Origin: Flintibacter muris
GTDB lineage: Bacteria > Bacillota > Clostridia > Oscillospirales > Oscillospiraceae
DNA: 64,000 nt
Direction: 5' to 3'
NCBI RefSeq assembly: GCF_943192995.1
Contig: NZ_CALPCP010000008.1
Coordinates: forward strand, 62,001-126,000
The position numbers and the translations under genes are program-made. Of this stretch, positions 42,912-51,176 are shown one piece after another. Positions within the stretch are counted from its first letter, which is position 1. Every line of letters begins with the position of its first letter. A model generated the notes under the pieces. That model was not told the DNA's origin. It saw nothing but the letters and a program-made list of their open reading frames with translations, and did not search any database.

Positions 42912-42954
42912 AGTATACCCTGATTTGATGTAAAATTCAACAGCATATTTTACA
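42912..42954 (-). promoter_or_regulatory. promoter and operator of the toxin-antitoxin pair
   Basis: TTGAAT (42940-42935), 17 bp and TATACT (42917-42912) on the minus strand. An inverted repeat TGTAAAAT / ATTTTACA (42929-42936 and 42947-42954) overlaps the -35 box and is a probable antitoxin operator. Confidence 0.65.
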
Positions 42955-42962
42955 ACAGTATT

Positions 42963-43245
42963 TTAGTGAGCGCCCCATATGGATTTCGAGAGGCTCCCGG
43001 TCTTGAAGAGAACGAAACACAACAGCACCGTGTACCCCATGCAGGTCCAGATGGCCCCCATCATGTCGCTGCCCGCCGCGATACCCTGCACCAGAACGGC
43101 GTAGATCGCCATGCAGACCATGATAAGCATCCCCTGGAACCCCACGGCGAAAAGGGACTTGAAATAGTTGTTCCCCATGTGCCCGGCCTCCCGGTTGGCG
43201 ATAGTGGCGAAGGGGATAGGGGCAAGGCTGGTCATCAGTAGGGTA
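42963..43245 (-). pseudogene. TrbL/VirB6-like conjugation protein fragment (CD1112-type)
   Basis: C-terminal about 90 residues of a conjugation channel protein ('LLMTSLAPIPFATIANREAG', then 'FKSLFAVGFQGMLIMVCMAI'). The 5' end is interrupted by the 3' end of a group II intron at about 43240. The rest of the conjugative element is absent. A decayed remnant. Confidence 0.75.
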
Positions 43246-43440
43246 AGCGCCCAGCGCCTTACCGTATTGCTACGGCAGGGTTCCAAACGCTTCCCTCCGA
43301 ACCGGACGTACACCTCTCAATGTATCCGGCTCTCCAGATGTCAGCTTAAAGAGCTGTGCATTTTGGCGTGGCATTCCAGGCATAGCGCAAGTGTTTTCCT
43401 GCGCTTATAAAGCATATCTGTCTTTTTTTTTGCGCAACTT
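43246..43440 (-). mobile_element. group II intron 3' remnant
   Basis: A 34 nt domain V hairpin (43299-43332, minus strand: GAGCCGGA...GAGA...TCCGGTTC) is preceded by the C-terminal end of an intron-encoded HNH maturase ('KRRKTLALCLECHAKMHSS'). The rest of the intron is missing. The intron end lies in the conjugation gene fragment. Confidence 0.75.
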
Positions 43441-43521
43441 ATTGTACCTTATCGAATGGCAAGGCATAATTAAGATTGCCGTACTTTCTGAAGCAGGGGA
43501 ACTTATCAGAGACAAACAAAG

Positions 43522-43566
43522 GACCCCGCCAGCAAGCCTGTTGAGGGCCTGCCGGCGAGGGTGCTT
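43522..43566 (-). terminator. terminator after the immunity-like gene
   Basis: CCGGCAGGCCCTCAACAGGC / GCCTGTTG...GCCGG hairpin (minus strand) followed by CTTTG-rich sequence. It lies 11 nt after the stop of the gene at 43577. Confidence 0.5.
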
Positions 43567-43576
43567 TTATTTATAG

Positions 43577-43912
43577 TCAATTTCCAGATAGACTTGAATT
43601 TATCTCTTGAACAATAGCACTTAATTGTGCTTCTAATTGTGCAATGTTATCAGTATTTTGATTGAGATTGTATAATAAGGTTCCAATGTCTTCATGCCAT
43701 ATTAAAACATATTCAATATCATTGGTATGAACTTTGATAAAGTCAAAGAAAATACCCTCAACTTTTTTATCTGCCTGCATTTGGTATTTTTTACAAAATA
43801 GTTTTGCTAAATAATCAATACCGTCGAAATAATCAAAATTAGTGATCCAAAATTCTACCCTGTTCCCTTTGCTTGAATTGAAGTGCTTTTCGTATGTTAT
43901 TTCGTTTAGCAT
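43577..43912 (-). CDS. AT-rich immunity-like protein
   Basis: A 111-residue acidic protein ('FWITNFDYFDGIDYLAKLFC', then 'IEYVLIWHEDIGTLLYNLNQ'). It is far more AT-rich than its neighbours. ATG 43912 follows GGTGGAGGCACTGGG. The frame continues upstream into a Gly/Pro-rich segment ('GGVGAPAGKSTGGGTGK') that resembles the end of a toxin linker. It looks like an orphan immunity gene of a polymorphic toxin, but no toxin is present. Confidence 0.55.
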   Translation of the reverse strand: MLNEITYEKHFNSSKGNRVEFWITNFDYFDGIDYLAKLFCKKYQMQADKKVEGIFFDFIKVHTNDIEYVLIWHEDIGTLLYNLNQNTDNIAQLEAQLSAIVQEINSSLSGN

Positions 43913-43996
43913 TTTCCCAGTGCCTCCACCTGTGGATTTTCCGGCTGGAGCACCCACGCCTCCGGGGACGGCCAGGGCGGGGGTCACACTTTGCGG

Positions 43997-44428
43997 TTAC
44001 AGCTTGTCGATCTCCTCCTGCTCCACCGTCTTGATGCCCCGGGCGGAGAGGGCGGCTGTGGCAGCGGAGTTGTCCTCCACCCGGAAGATCATGTAGGCGT
44101 GGTCCACATCCTTGCCGCCCAGAAAGGCGTACATATACTCCACGTTTACCTTGGCGTCGGTAAGGGCCTGGAGGACCTTGTTCAGCCCGCCGGGCACATC
44201 GGGGATGGCCACCCCCAGCACCGGGGTGATGTTGTTGATAAAGCCGGCGTCTTTCAGCACAGTGGTGGTCTTATACACGTCGTCCACAATGATGCGGGCA
44301 ATACCAAAGTCGCTGGTCTCGGCCAGGGAAAAGGCCCGCATGTCGATTTGGTTCTGGGCCAGCACGCCGGTCATGGCGTATAGGGAACCGGGCTTGTTCT
44401 CCAAAAAGACAGAAATCTGCTTAATCAT
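43997..44428 (-). CDS. tandem ACT-domain protein
   Basis: A 143-residue protein made of two ACT domains ('MIKQISVFLENKPGSLYAMT' and 'LGVAIPDVPGGLNKVLQALT'). ACT pairs bind amino acids and regulate enzymes. GGAGGGTACCATT precedes ATG 44428. It is 14 nt after paaK and ends the ior/paaK operon, so it may sense an aromatic amino acid. Confidence 0.9.
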   Translation of the reverse strand: MIKQISVFLENKPGSLYAMTGVLAQNQIDMRAFSLAETSDFGIARIIVDDVYKTTTVLKDAGFINNITPVLGVAIPDVPGGLNKVLQALTDAKVNVEYMYAFLGGKDVDHAYMIFRVEDNSAATAALSARGIKTVEQEEIDKL

Positions 44429-44441
44429 AATGGTACCCTCC

Positions 44442-45743
44442 TCAAATTTTCCGCTTGTCGATAACCCGGACCGCCTTGCCCTCGCTGCGGACAATGGACT
44501 TGGGGGCCACCAGGGTGACCTTGGCGGTGATGCCCAGCATAGAGCGCAGGCCGTCCACCAGCTCCTTCTGGCGGCGGTTGATCTCGCCCATGTTGTCGGT
44601 GAACATCTCGGGGGTCATCTCCACCTGGATGTCCAGGGTGTCGGTGGACTTCACCCGGTCTACGATAATCTGGTAGTTGGCGGGGTAGCCGTGGTTGAGC
44701 AGGACGGTCTCAATCTGGGAGGGGAAGACGTTAACCCCCCGGATGATGAGCATGTCGTCAGACCGGCCCATGGGCTTGCACATCTTCACGTGGGTGCGGC
44801 CGCAGGAGCACTTCTCCCGGGTGAGCATGCAGATATCCCGGGTGCGGTAGCGAAGCAGAGGGAAGGCCTCCTTGGTAATGGAGGTGAACACCAGCTCGCC
44901 CTTGGAGCCCTCAGGCAGGACCTCACCGGTGTCGGGGTCGATAATCTCGGCAATGAAGTGGTCCTCGTTGATGTGCATACCCGTCTGGGCGGAGCACTCA
45001 AAGGACACGCCGGGGCCGGAAAGCTCGGTCAGGCCGTATATATCGTAGGCTTTAATACCCAGAGTATTCTGAATGTCCCGGCGCATCTCCTCGCTCCAGG
45101 CCTCCGCGCCGAAAATGCCCGCTTTCAGGGGGATCTGGTCGGGGGTGAGGCCCATCTCCTTCATGGTCTCGCCGATATAGGCGGCGTAGGAGGGGGTACA
45201 GCACAAAATGGTGGCGGACAGGTCCTGAATAAACATGATCTGCCGCTCGGTGTTGCCCGAGGAGGTGGGGATGGTGAGACAGCCCACCTTGTGGGAACCG
45301 CCGTTCAGACCGGGGCCGCCGGTGAACAGGCCATAGCCGTAGGACACCTGGCACACATCCTCCTCGGTGCCCCCGGCGGCCATGATGGCCCGGGCGCAGC
45401 AGTCCTCCCACAGGTCAATGTCGTGCTGGGTATAGAAGGCCACCACCCGCTTGCCCGTGGTACCGGAGGTGGACTGGATGCGCACGCACTCCTTCAGCGG
45501 CTTGGCTACCAGCCCGTAGGGGTAGGCCTCCCGCAGGTCGGCCTTGGTGATAAAGGGCAGCTTGTACAGGTCGTCGCTGGACTTAATGTCGTCCGGGGTG
45601 AGGCCCTTCTCTTCCATCTTTTTCCGGTAGTAGGGCACGTTGTCCCAGACGTGGCGCACCTGCTTCACAAGCCGCTCGTCCTGCCAGGCCTTGATTTGTT
45701 CCCGGGACGCACACTCGATCTCGGGCTGGTAGTATCTTTCCAT
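44442..45743 (-). CDS. paaK: phenylacetate-CoA ligase (PaaK-like)
   Basis: A 433-residue AMP-forming ligase that would activate phenylacetate or a similar arylacetate to its CoA ester. It has the P-loop-type motif 'IQSTSGTTGKRVVAFY', 'YGLTELSGPG' and the C-terminal GRSDDMLIIRGVNVFPSQIE. A Cys pair ('CSCGRTHVKM') is typical of this subgroup. ATG 45743 follows AAAGGAATGATCCCC; an ATG three codons upstream overlaps that site. It follows iorA/iorB, whose products make arylacetyl-CoA. Confidence 0.92.
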   Translation of the reverse strand: MERYYQPEIECASREQIKAWQDERLVKQVRHVWDNVPYYRKKMEEKGLTPDDIKSSDDLYKLPFITKADLREAYPYGLVAKPLKECVRIQSTSGTTGKRVVAFYTQHDIDLWEDCCARAIMAAGGTEEDVCQVSYGYGLFTGGPGLNGGSHKVGCLTIPTSSGNTERQIMFIQDLSATILCCTPSYAAYIGETMKEMGLTPDQIPLKAGIFGAEAWSEEMRRDIQNTLGIKAYDIYGLTELSGPGVSFECSAQTGMHINEDHFIAEIIDPDTGEVLPEGSKGELVFTSITKEAFPLLRYRTRDICMLTREKCSCGRTHVKMCKPMGRSDDMLIIRGVNVFPSQIETVLLNHGYPANYQIIVDRVKSTDTLDIQVEMTPEMFTDNMGEINRRQKELVDGLRSMLGITAKVTLVAPKSIVRSEGKAVRVIDKRKI

Positions 45744-45770
45744 GGGGATCATTCCTTTCGGATTATGTGT

Positions 45771-45800
45771 ATGTTCTTTTTCTTGAAAGAAAAAGAACCA
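45771..45800. repeat. short hairpin repeat
   Basis: TTCTTTTTC-TTGAAA-GAAAAAGAA, followed by AAAAAGAAC. It is related to the hairpin at 38655-38692 and lies in the gap before paaK. Confidence 0.5.
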
Positions 45801-45857
45801 AAAAGAACTTTGCCAGACTCCCCCGTCACAAAGAGGGGCTTTTCCGTGGACGGGGAA

Positions 45858-46247
45858 TCAGCGGGGAAATGTTCCTGCCGGGAGTATATACTTGGGAGAA
45901 CCATCCCGAAACATCAGCGCAAAGGAGAGATTGACCGGAATGGGCGGGTTGCTGAGATACGCCTCCCCAATCCGGAGAGCCTCCTGCTGCAGACGGCCGG
46001 TGGTCTCCTTGCGGTTGAGGTCGATCCCCGTGGGGTCAAACCCATCCAGCCGCAAATCCAGGGTGATGGTCGCATAACACAGCCCCTGGTACCAATCGAA
46101 ATAGACGTCATAAACCGGGGACTTGACATACCGCTCCGGCAGGTTTTTCGCGAAGTAGGGCGGCAGCTTTCTCTGTTTTATTTTCGCCCGGGCAGCGGCG
46201 GCAAGGCCGTAAAGCAGCCAGCCCAACTCCTTGAAAAATTTCACCAC
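45858..46247 (-). CDS. hypothetical protein in the ior operon
   Basis: A 129-residue protein ('MVKFFKELGWLLYGLAAAAR', then 'VYDVYFDWYQGLCYATITLD') starting at GTG, without a strong ribosome binding site. It is 21 nt after iorB and in the same orientation. No family is recognised; the N-terminus may be a membrane-associated helix. Confidence 0.6.
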   Translation of the reverse strand: MVKFFKELGWLLYGLAAAARAKIKQRKLPPYFAKNLPERYVKSPVYDVYFDWYQGLCYATITLDLRLDGFDPTGIDLNRKETTGRLQQEALRIGEAYLSNPPIPVNLSFALMFRDGSPKYILPAGTFPR

Positions 46248-46268
46248 TCTTATCGCACTGCACCTCGT

Positions 46269-46841
46269 TTACGCGTTTTTCCCCAGCTCAAAAGCCTTTT
46301 TGTTCAGCTCCAGGAATTTGGGGGGCACCATGGCCTCCAGAGATTCCTGCCAGGCCTGGTCGGGCAGGTCGAAGTAGTGGGACAGCCGGCCCATAAGGAC
46401 AATGTTCACTGCCTTGGCTGAGCCGGCCTCCTCGGCCAGCTTGAGGCAGTCCAGGGCGTCCACCTTAGCCCCGGCGGAGCGCATCTTCTCCACCAGGTTG
46501 TCGGGATAGACCGCCGCGCCGGTGATGACGGGCATGGGGTCGATCTGCTGGGTGGAGGTGACGATCTGGCCGTCGGGCTTTAAGTAGCTCAGCCACCGGG
46601 CGGCCTCCAGCAGCTCAAAGGAGACAATGTAGTCCGCCTCCCCCTTGTCAATGACAGGGGAATTTACTTTATCGCCGTAGCGCACGTAGGTCACCACCGA
46701 CCCGCCCCGCTGGGACATGCCGTGGACCTCGGACACCTTCACGTCATAGCCCTGTTCCATCAGCAGGTGGCCCAGCAGCTTGGAGGCCAGCAGAGAGCCC
46801 TGGCCCCCCACGCCGACAATCATAATATTTTTGGTTTCCAT
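46269..46841 (-). CDS. iorB: indolepyruvate ferredoxin oxidoreductase, beta subunit
   Basis: A 190-residue gamma-type subunit of the 2-oxoacid:ferredoxin oxidoreductases. It carries 'IMIVGVGGQGSLLASKLLGH', the family's nucleotide-like fold, and 'VHGMSQRGGSVVTYVRYGDK'. With IorA it converts aromatic 2-oxoacids (indolepyruvate, phenylpyruvate) to aryl-acetyl-CoA and reduces ferredoxin. It is 3 nt after iorA. Confidence 0.94.
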   Translation of the reverse strand: METKNIMIVGVGGQGSLLASKLLGHLLMEQGYDVKVSEVHGMSQRGGSVVTYVRYGDKVNSPVIDKGEADYIVSFELLEAARWLSYLKPDGQIVTSTQQIDPMPVITGAAVYPDNLVEKMRSAGAKVDALDCLKLAEEAGSAKAVNIVLMGRLSHYFDLPDQAWQESLEAMVPPKFLELNKKAFELGKNA

Positions 46842-46844
46842 TGC

Positions 46845-48602
46845 TCAACCCTCCTTCCCGGTACTCTGGAACGCCTTCACGCCGCACAGCTGTTCGCACA
46901 CGCCGCAGCCCACGCACAGGGTGGCGTCCACATGGGCCTTGCCCTCCCTGATGGAGATGGCGGGACAGCCGATTCTCATACAGCTGCGGCAGCCCACGCA
47001 CTTGACCACGTCCACCTTCAGGGGAGCGCTATGCTTGACGTATTTGAGCAGTGCACAGGGGCGGCGGCTGATGATGACGGAGGGCTCCTCCACGGCCAGC
47101 TCCTCCTTTAAAACGGTATCGCAGGCCTTCAAATCGTAGGGGTCCACCACCCGGACCCGTGTAAAGCCCATAGCCTTGCACAGGGCCTCCAGGTCAATTT
47201 TTCCGGCGGGGTCGCCCTTGATATTGTAGCCGGTGGTGGGGTTTTGCTGGTGTCCGGTCATGCCGGTAATGGAGTTGTCCAAAATAATCACAGTGGAGTT
47301 GGACTGGTTATAGGCGATATTGGCAAGGCCCGTCATGCCCGAGTGCATAAAGGTGGAGTCACCAATGACGGCCACGGTTTTGCCCTCGGCCTCCGCACCC
47401 AGAGCCTTGTTGAAGCCGTGGACGGCGGAGATGGAGGCCCCCATACACAATGTCATGTCCATGGCGGCCAGGGGGGCCACCGCCCCCAGGGTGTAGCAGC
47501 CGATATCACCCAGAACGGTACATTTGTTTTTACTCAGGGTGTAGAACAGTCCCCGGTGGGGGCACCCGGCGCACATGACGGGAGGACGGGGCGGGATGGG
47601 GTCGTCAATGGCGCGGCCCTCATAGACCTCCTCCCCCATCTTTTTCGCGATGAGGTTCTGGGAGAACTCCCCCTCAACGGGCAGGAAATCCTTGCCGGAG
47701 ACAGCAAGGCCCAGCGCTTTACAGTGGTTCTCTATGACGGGGTCCAGCTCTTCCACCACAACAAGCTTTTCCACTTTACAGGCAAAATCCTGAATCAGCT
47801 TGACAGGCAGGGGGTTGGTCATACCCAGCTTGAGAATAGAGACAGCGTCCCCAAAGACCTCTTTTACGTACTGGTAGGAGGTGGAGGAGGTAATGACGCC
47901 TACCGTGGTATCGCCCTTCTCCGCCTTCGACATCTCCACCCGGTTGATGGAGGCGGTCTCCGCCCACGCCTGAAGCCTGCGGGTGCGCTCCTCCACAAAG
48001 GGGTGGCGGCGGATGGCGTTGCCGGGCATCATGACGTACTTGGCAATATCCTTCTCATAGGGCTTTACGGCGGGCTCCATCCGGCCAGAGGTCTCTACCA
48101 ACGACTGAGAGTGGGCCACCCGGGTACACATCTTTAACAGCACCGGGGTGTCAAACTGCTCGGACAGCTCATAGGCCAGCTTGGTAAACTCCAGAGCCTC
48201 GGCGGAGTCGGAGGGCTCCAGCATGGGCACCTTGGCGGCAATGGCGTGGTGGCGGGAGTCCTGCTCGTTCTGGGAGGAGTGCATCCCGGCATCGTCGGCC
48301 ACCCCCACCACCATACCGGCGTTGACCCCGGTGTAGCTCATGGTGAACAGGGGGTCGGCGGCCACATTTAGGCCCACGTGCTTCATGGCACAGAAGGACC
48401 GCTTGCCCGCCAGACAGGCCCCGAAGGCGGTCTCCATAGCCACCTTCTCGTTGGGGGCCCACTCACAGTAGATTTCATCATACTTGGCGGCCTCCTCGGT
48501 GATCTCGGTGCTGGGGGTGCCGGGGTAGCTGGAGATCACGCAGCAGCCCGCCTCATACAGTCCCCGGGCAACGGCGGCGTTGCCCAACATCAGTTGCTTC
48601 AT
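46845..48602 (-). CDS. iorA: indolepyruvate ferredoxin oxidoreductase, alpha subunit
   Basis: A 585-residue thiamine-diphosphate enzyme of aromatic amino acid fermentation. It has an N-terminal pyrimidine-binding domain ('SSYPGTPSTEITEEAAKYDE'), the TPP motif 'CTVLGDIGCYTLGAVAPLAA' with 'GDSTFMHSGMTGLANIAYNQ', and two C-terminal 4Fe-4S clusters ('CVGCRSCMRIGC', 'CVGCGVCEQLC'). This is full length. It starts the iorA-iorB-hyp-paaK-ACT operon. GGAAGAAAGCAGG is upstream of the ATG. Confidence 0.95.
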   Translation of the reverse strand: MKQLMLGNAAVARGLYEAGCCVISSYPGTPSTEITEEAAKYDEIYCEWAPNEKVAMETAFGACLAGKRSFCAMKHVGLNVAADPLFTMSYTGVNAGMVVGVADDAGMHSSQNEQDSRHHAIAAKVPMLEPSDSAEALEFTKLAYELSEQFDTPVLLKMCTRVAHSQSLVETSGRMEPAVKPYEKDIAKYVMMPGNAIRRHPFVEERTRRLQAWAETASINRVEMSKAEKGDTTVGVITSSTSYQYVKEVFGDAVSILKLGMTNPLPVKLIQDFACKVEKLVVVEELDPVIENHCKALGLAVSGKDFLPVEGEFSQNLIAKKMGEEVYEGRAIDDPIPPRPPVMCAGCPHRGLFYTLSKNKCTVLGDIGCYTLGAVAPLAAMDMTLCMGASISAVHGFNKALGAEAEGKTVAVIGDSTFMHSGMTGLANIAYNQSNSTVIILDNSITGMTGHQQNPTTGYNIKGDPAGKIDLEALCKAMGFTRVRVVDPYDLKACDTVLKEELAVEEPSVIISRRPCALLKYVKHSAPLKVDVVKCVGCRSCMRIGCPAISIREGKAHVDATLCVGCGVCEQLCGVKAFQSTGKEG

Positions 48603-48627
48603 ATCGTTTTCCTGCTTTCTTCCTTAT

Positions 48628-48745
48628 AGTGGCTCCCTCCTTGAGGGAGCAGTCACCGCCAAAGGCGGTGACTGAGGGAGTTTTTGTCTGACGCACTCCC
48701 TTCGCCGCGGCTCCGCCGTGCCACCTCCCTCTCAGAGAGAGGCTT
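48628..48745. repeat. dispersed inverted-repeat element
   Basis: GGCTCCCTCCTTGAGGGAGC, then AGTCACCGCCAAAGGCGGTG ACTGAGGGAG, and CTCTCAGAGAGAGG hairpins. Related to the element at 11225-11355. It may also end yerC transcription. Confidence 0.6.
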
Positions 48746-49049
48746 ATTCCTTTTCGTGCAGCCCTTCCCGGGCGATAACCTCCCGCATCACGCCGCCCGC
48801 GCCGTTGTCCAGCATGGACCGCCGGACCCGGCTGATGGTGGCGCTGGAGGCCCCCGTTCTGTCCAGAATGTCCAGATAAACCAGCCCCTGCTGCAAATAC
48901 ACCGCCACATCAAAGCGCTGCTCCAAAGAGCGCAGCTCTGTGGGGGTACACAGATCGTCGAAGAACCGGCAGCACTCGTCCAGATCCTTCAGTTTCAGGA
49001 TGGTCTCGTACAGGGCCATGCTCCGCTCTCTCCTGTCCCCTTTCGCCAT
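48744..49049 (-). CDS. YerC/TrpR-like DNA-binding protein
   Basis: A 101-residue member of the YerC/YecD (TrpR-superfamily) group ('CRFFDDLCTPTELRSLEQRF', then 'LDRTGASSATISRVRRSML'). It has the HTH of the Trp repressor. AGGAGGGG precedes the ATG. It sits upstream of iorA in the same orientation. Regulation of aromatic metabolism would make sense but is inferred. Confidence 0.85.
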   Translation of the reverse strand: MAKGDRRERSMALYETILKLKDLDECCRFFDDLCTPTELRSLEQRFDVAVYLQQGLVYLDILDRTGASSATISRVRRSMLDNGAGGVMREVIAREGLHEKE

Positions 49050-49156
49050 GATAACCCCTCCTTTTCCAGCAGCTTTTCAGCGCAAAATTCACCGCTATAA
49101 AGTTTAGCATAGGAAAGTGCGAAAGTAAAGAGCGGACGCGGGAAAAATTATGGGTT

Positions 49157-49250
49157 TATAGCAATCATCAGCTTTGCTGACATATGTAAGGGCGGCCTGT
49201 GGCCGCCCGCCTGTCACGGGCAGACCTGTTTATTTCTGCGGACGGCCCCG
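49157..49250. repeat. dispersed repeat, copy 2
   Basis: TATAGCAATCATCAG, then GTAAGGGCGGCC and GGCCGCCCGCCTGTCACGGG. The first part matches the copy at 36639-36748. It occupies the 385 bp gene-free gap, with the promoter of the next gene to its right. Confidence 0.7.
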
Positions 49251-49339
49251 GCGCGCCCTTGGCAGCAGCCGCCAACCTGCGGTGACCAAGTCGTCCCGCC
49301 CTGCAAATATGACGGTTTCTGTGGGGTTCGGGAATTTTC

Positions 49340-49368
49340 TTGACAGGACGGGAAATATGCGCTACAAT
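49340..49368 (+). promoter_or_regulatory. sigma-A promoter of the acyl-CoA synthetase gene
   Basis: Consensus -35 TTGACA (49340-49345), 17 bp, TACAAT (49363-49368), about 65 bp before the ATG. Confidence 0.8.
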
Positions 49369-49434
49369 ACTTTAACGGTTAAAATCAATAAAGTTTCGCG
49401 GGTATCCGCCCGCTTTTAGAAAGGAACATGCGCA

Positions 49435-51069
49435 ATGCCTATCACCGACCTGTTGGAGCGCAACAGCAAACTGTACGGCGATGAGGTCGCCCTGGTGGAG
49501 ATCAACCCGGAGGTCCGGGAGGAGCAGCGGGTCACCTGGAAGGAGTATGAGCTGATCCAGCCCACCGGCGACGCCCCCTACCGCCGGGAGATCACCTGGT
49601 CCGTCTTTGACGAGAAGGCCAACCGGGTGGCCAACATGCTGCTGGGCCGGGGCATCCGAAAGGGCCAGAAGGTGGCCATTCTGATGATGAACTGCCTGGA
49701 CTGGCTGCCCATCTATTTCGGCATCCTGAAAACCGGGGCGGTGGCCGTCCCCCTGAACTTCCGCTACACCGCAGACGAGATTGAATACTGCCTCAAGCTG
49801 GCCGATGCCGACGTGCTTTTCTTCGGCCCTGAGTTCATTGGGCGGATGGAGACCATTGTCCCCAAAATTTCCAGACAGATGCTCCTCTTCTTTGTGGGGG
49901 AGCACTGCCCCCCCTTCGCTGAGGACTACCTGTGGGCCACCGTCAACTGTTCCAGCCGCCCTCCCAAGGTGCTGGTGGACGACGAGGATGAGGGGGCCAT
50001 CTACTACTCCTCCGGCACCACCGGCTTCCCCAAGGCCATTCTGCTCAAGCACACCGCCCTGATGCAGTCCGCCCGGATGGAGGCCATCCACCACGAGACC
50101 ACCCATGAGGACGTGTTTTTGTGCATTCCGCCCCTGTACCACACCGGGGCCAAGATGCACTGGTTCGGCTCCCTGTTTACCGGAAGCAAGGCGGTTTTGC
50201 TCAAGGGCAACTCCCCCTCCGCCATTTTCCAGGCGGCCAGCCAGGAAAAATGTACCATTGTCTGGCTGTTGGTGCCCTGGGCCCAGGATATTCTGGCTGC
50301 CCTGGACCGTGGAGAGATGAATATCGAAGATTTTCACCTGTCCCAATGGCGGCTGATGCATATCGGGGCCCAGCCGGTGCCCCCCTCCCTTATCAAACAC
50401 TGGCTGGAGTACTTCCCCCACCACAAATATGACACCAATTACGGCCTGTCCGAGTCCACCGGCCCGGGCTGCGTCCACCTGGGGGTGGACAACGTCCACA
50501 AGGTGGGGGCCATTGGAGTCCCCGGCTATGGCTGGAAGATTAAAATTGTGGACGAGCAGAACCAGCCTGTGAAGCAGGGAGATGTAGGCGAGCTGTGCGT
50601 CAAGGGTCCCGGCGTGATGGTGTGCTACTACCACAACGAGGAGGCTACTGCCGAGGTGCTGGAAAACGGCTGGCTCCACACCGGCGACATGGCCCGCCAG
50701 GACGAGGACGGCTTTGTCTTCCTGGTGGACCGGAAGAAGGACGTCATCATCTCTGGCGGCGAGAATCTGTACCCGGTGCAGATTGAAGACTTTTTGTCCG
50801 CCTACCCCAAGGTACATGACGTGGCCGTGATCGGCCTGCCCGACAAGCGGCTGGGGGAGATTGCCGCCGCCATTATCCAGGTGAAGGAGGGCATGAACTG
50901 CACCGAGAGCGAGATCAACCAGTTCTGCATGGACCTGCCCCGGTACAAGCGGCCCCGGAAAATCATCTTCGCCAGCGTCCCCCGCAACCCCACCGGAAAG
51001 ATCGAAAAGCCCAAACTGCGGGAAACCTACTGCGGCGTCCGCCTGGTGGAGGCACAGAATCAGGGATAA
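49435..51069 (+). CDS. AMP-forming acyl-CoA synthetase
   Basis: A 544-residue ANL-superfamily ligase. Motifs include the P-loop 'IYYSSGTTGFPKAILLK', 'YGLSESTGPGCVHLGVD', 'GWLHTGDMARQDEDGF' and the hinge 'VDRKKDVIISGGENLYPVQI', with the catalytic lysine in the final 'NPTGKIEKPKLRE'. The substrate is unknown; it could be a fatty or aromatic acid. The ATG follows AAAGGAACATGCGC. It has its own promoter and terminator. Confidence 0.92.
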   Translation: MPITDLLERNSKLYGDEVALVEINPEVREEQRVTWKEYELIQPTGDAPYRREITWSVFDEKANRVANMLLGRGIRKGQKVAILMMNCLDWLPIYFGILKTGAVAVPLNFRYTADEIEYCLKLADADVLFFGPEFIGRMETIVPKISRQMLLFFVGEHCPPFAEDYLWATVNCSSRPPKVLVDDEDEGAIYYSSGTTGFPKAILLKHTALMQSARMEAIHHETTHEDVFLCIPPLYHTGAKMHWFGSLFTGSKAVLLKGNSPSAIFQAASQEKCTIVWLLVPWAQDILAALDRGEMNIEDFHLSQWRLMHIGAQPVPPSLIKHWLEYFPHHKYDTNYGLSESTGPGCVHLGVDNVHKVGAIGVPGYGWKIKIVDEQNQPVKQGDVGELCVKGPGVMVCYYHNEEATAEVLENGWLHTGDMARQDEDGFVFLVDRKKDVIISGGENLYPVQIEDFLSAYPKVHDVAVIGLPDKRLGEIAAAIIQVKEGMNCTESEINQFCMDLPRYKRPRKIIFASVPRNPTGKIEKPKLRETYCGVRLVEAQNQG

Positions 51070-51077
51070 TACTTTCA

Positions 51078-51118
51078 AAAACAGAGGGATGGACACAGCA
51101 TCCCTCTGTTTTGTTTTT
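51078..51118 (+). terminator. intrinsic terminator
   Basis: AAACAGAGGGATG / CATCCCTCTGTTTTGTTTTT after the synthetase gene. Confidence 0.9.
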
Positions 51119-51121
51119 CTG

Positions 51122-51150
51122 TTGACAGATACGTAAAACACGTATATACT
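51122..51150 (+). promoter_or_regulatory. promoter and operator of hicAB
   Basis: TTGACA (51122-51127), 17 bp, TATACT (51145-51150). The spacer holds the palindrome ATACGT-AAAAC-ACGTAT, the likely HicB operator. Confidence 0.8.
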
Positions 51151-51176
51151 GATATATAGAAACGGAGTGATGTCAA

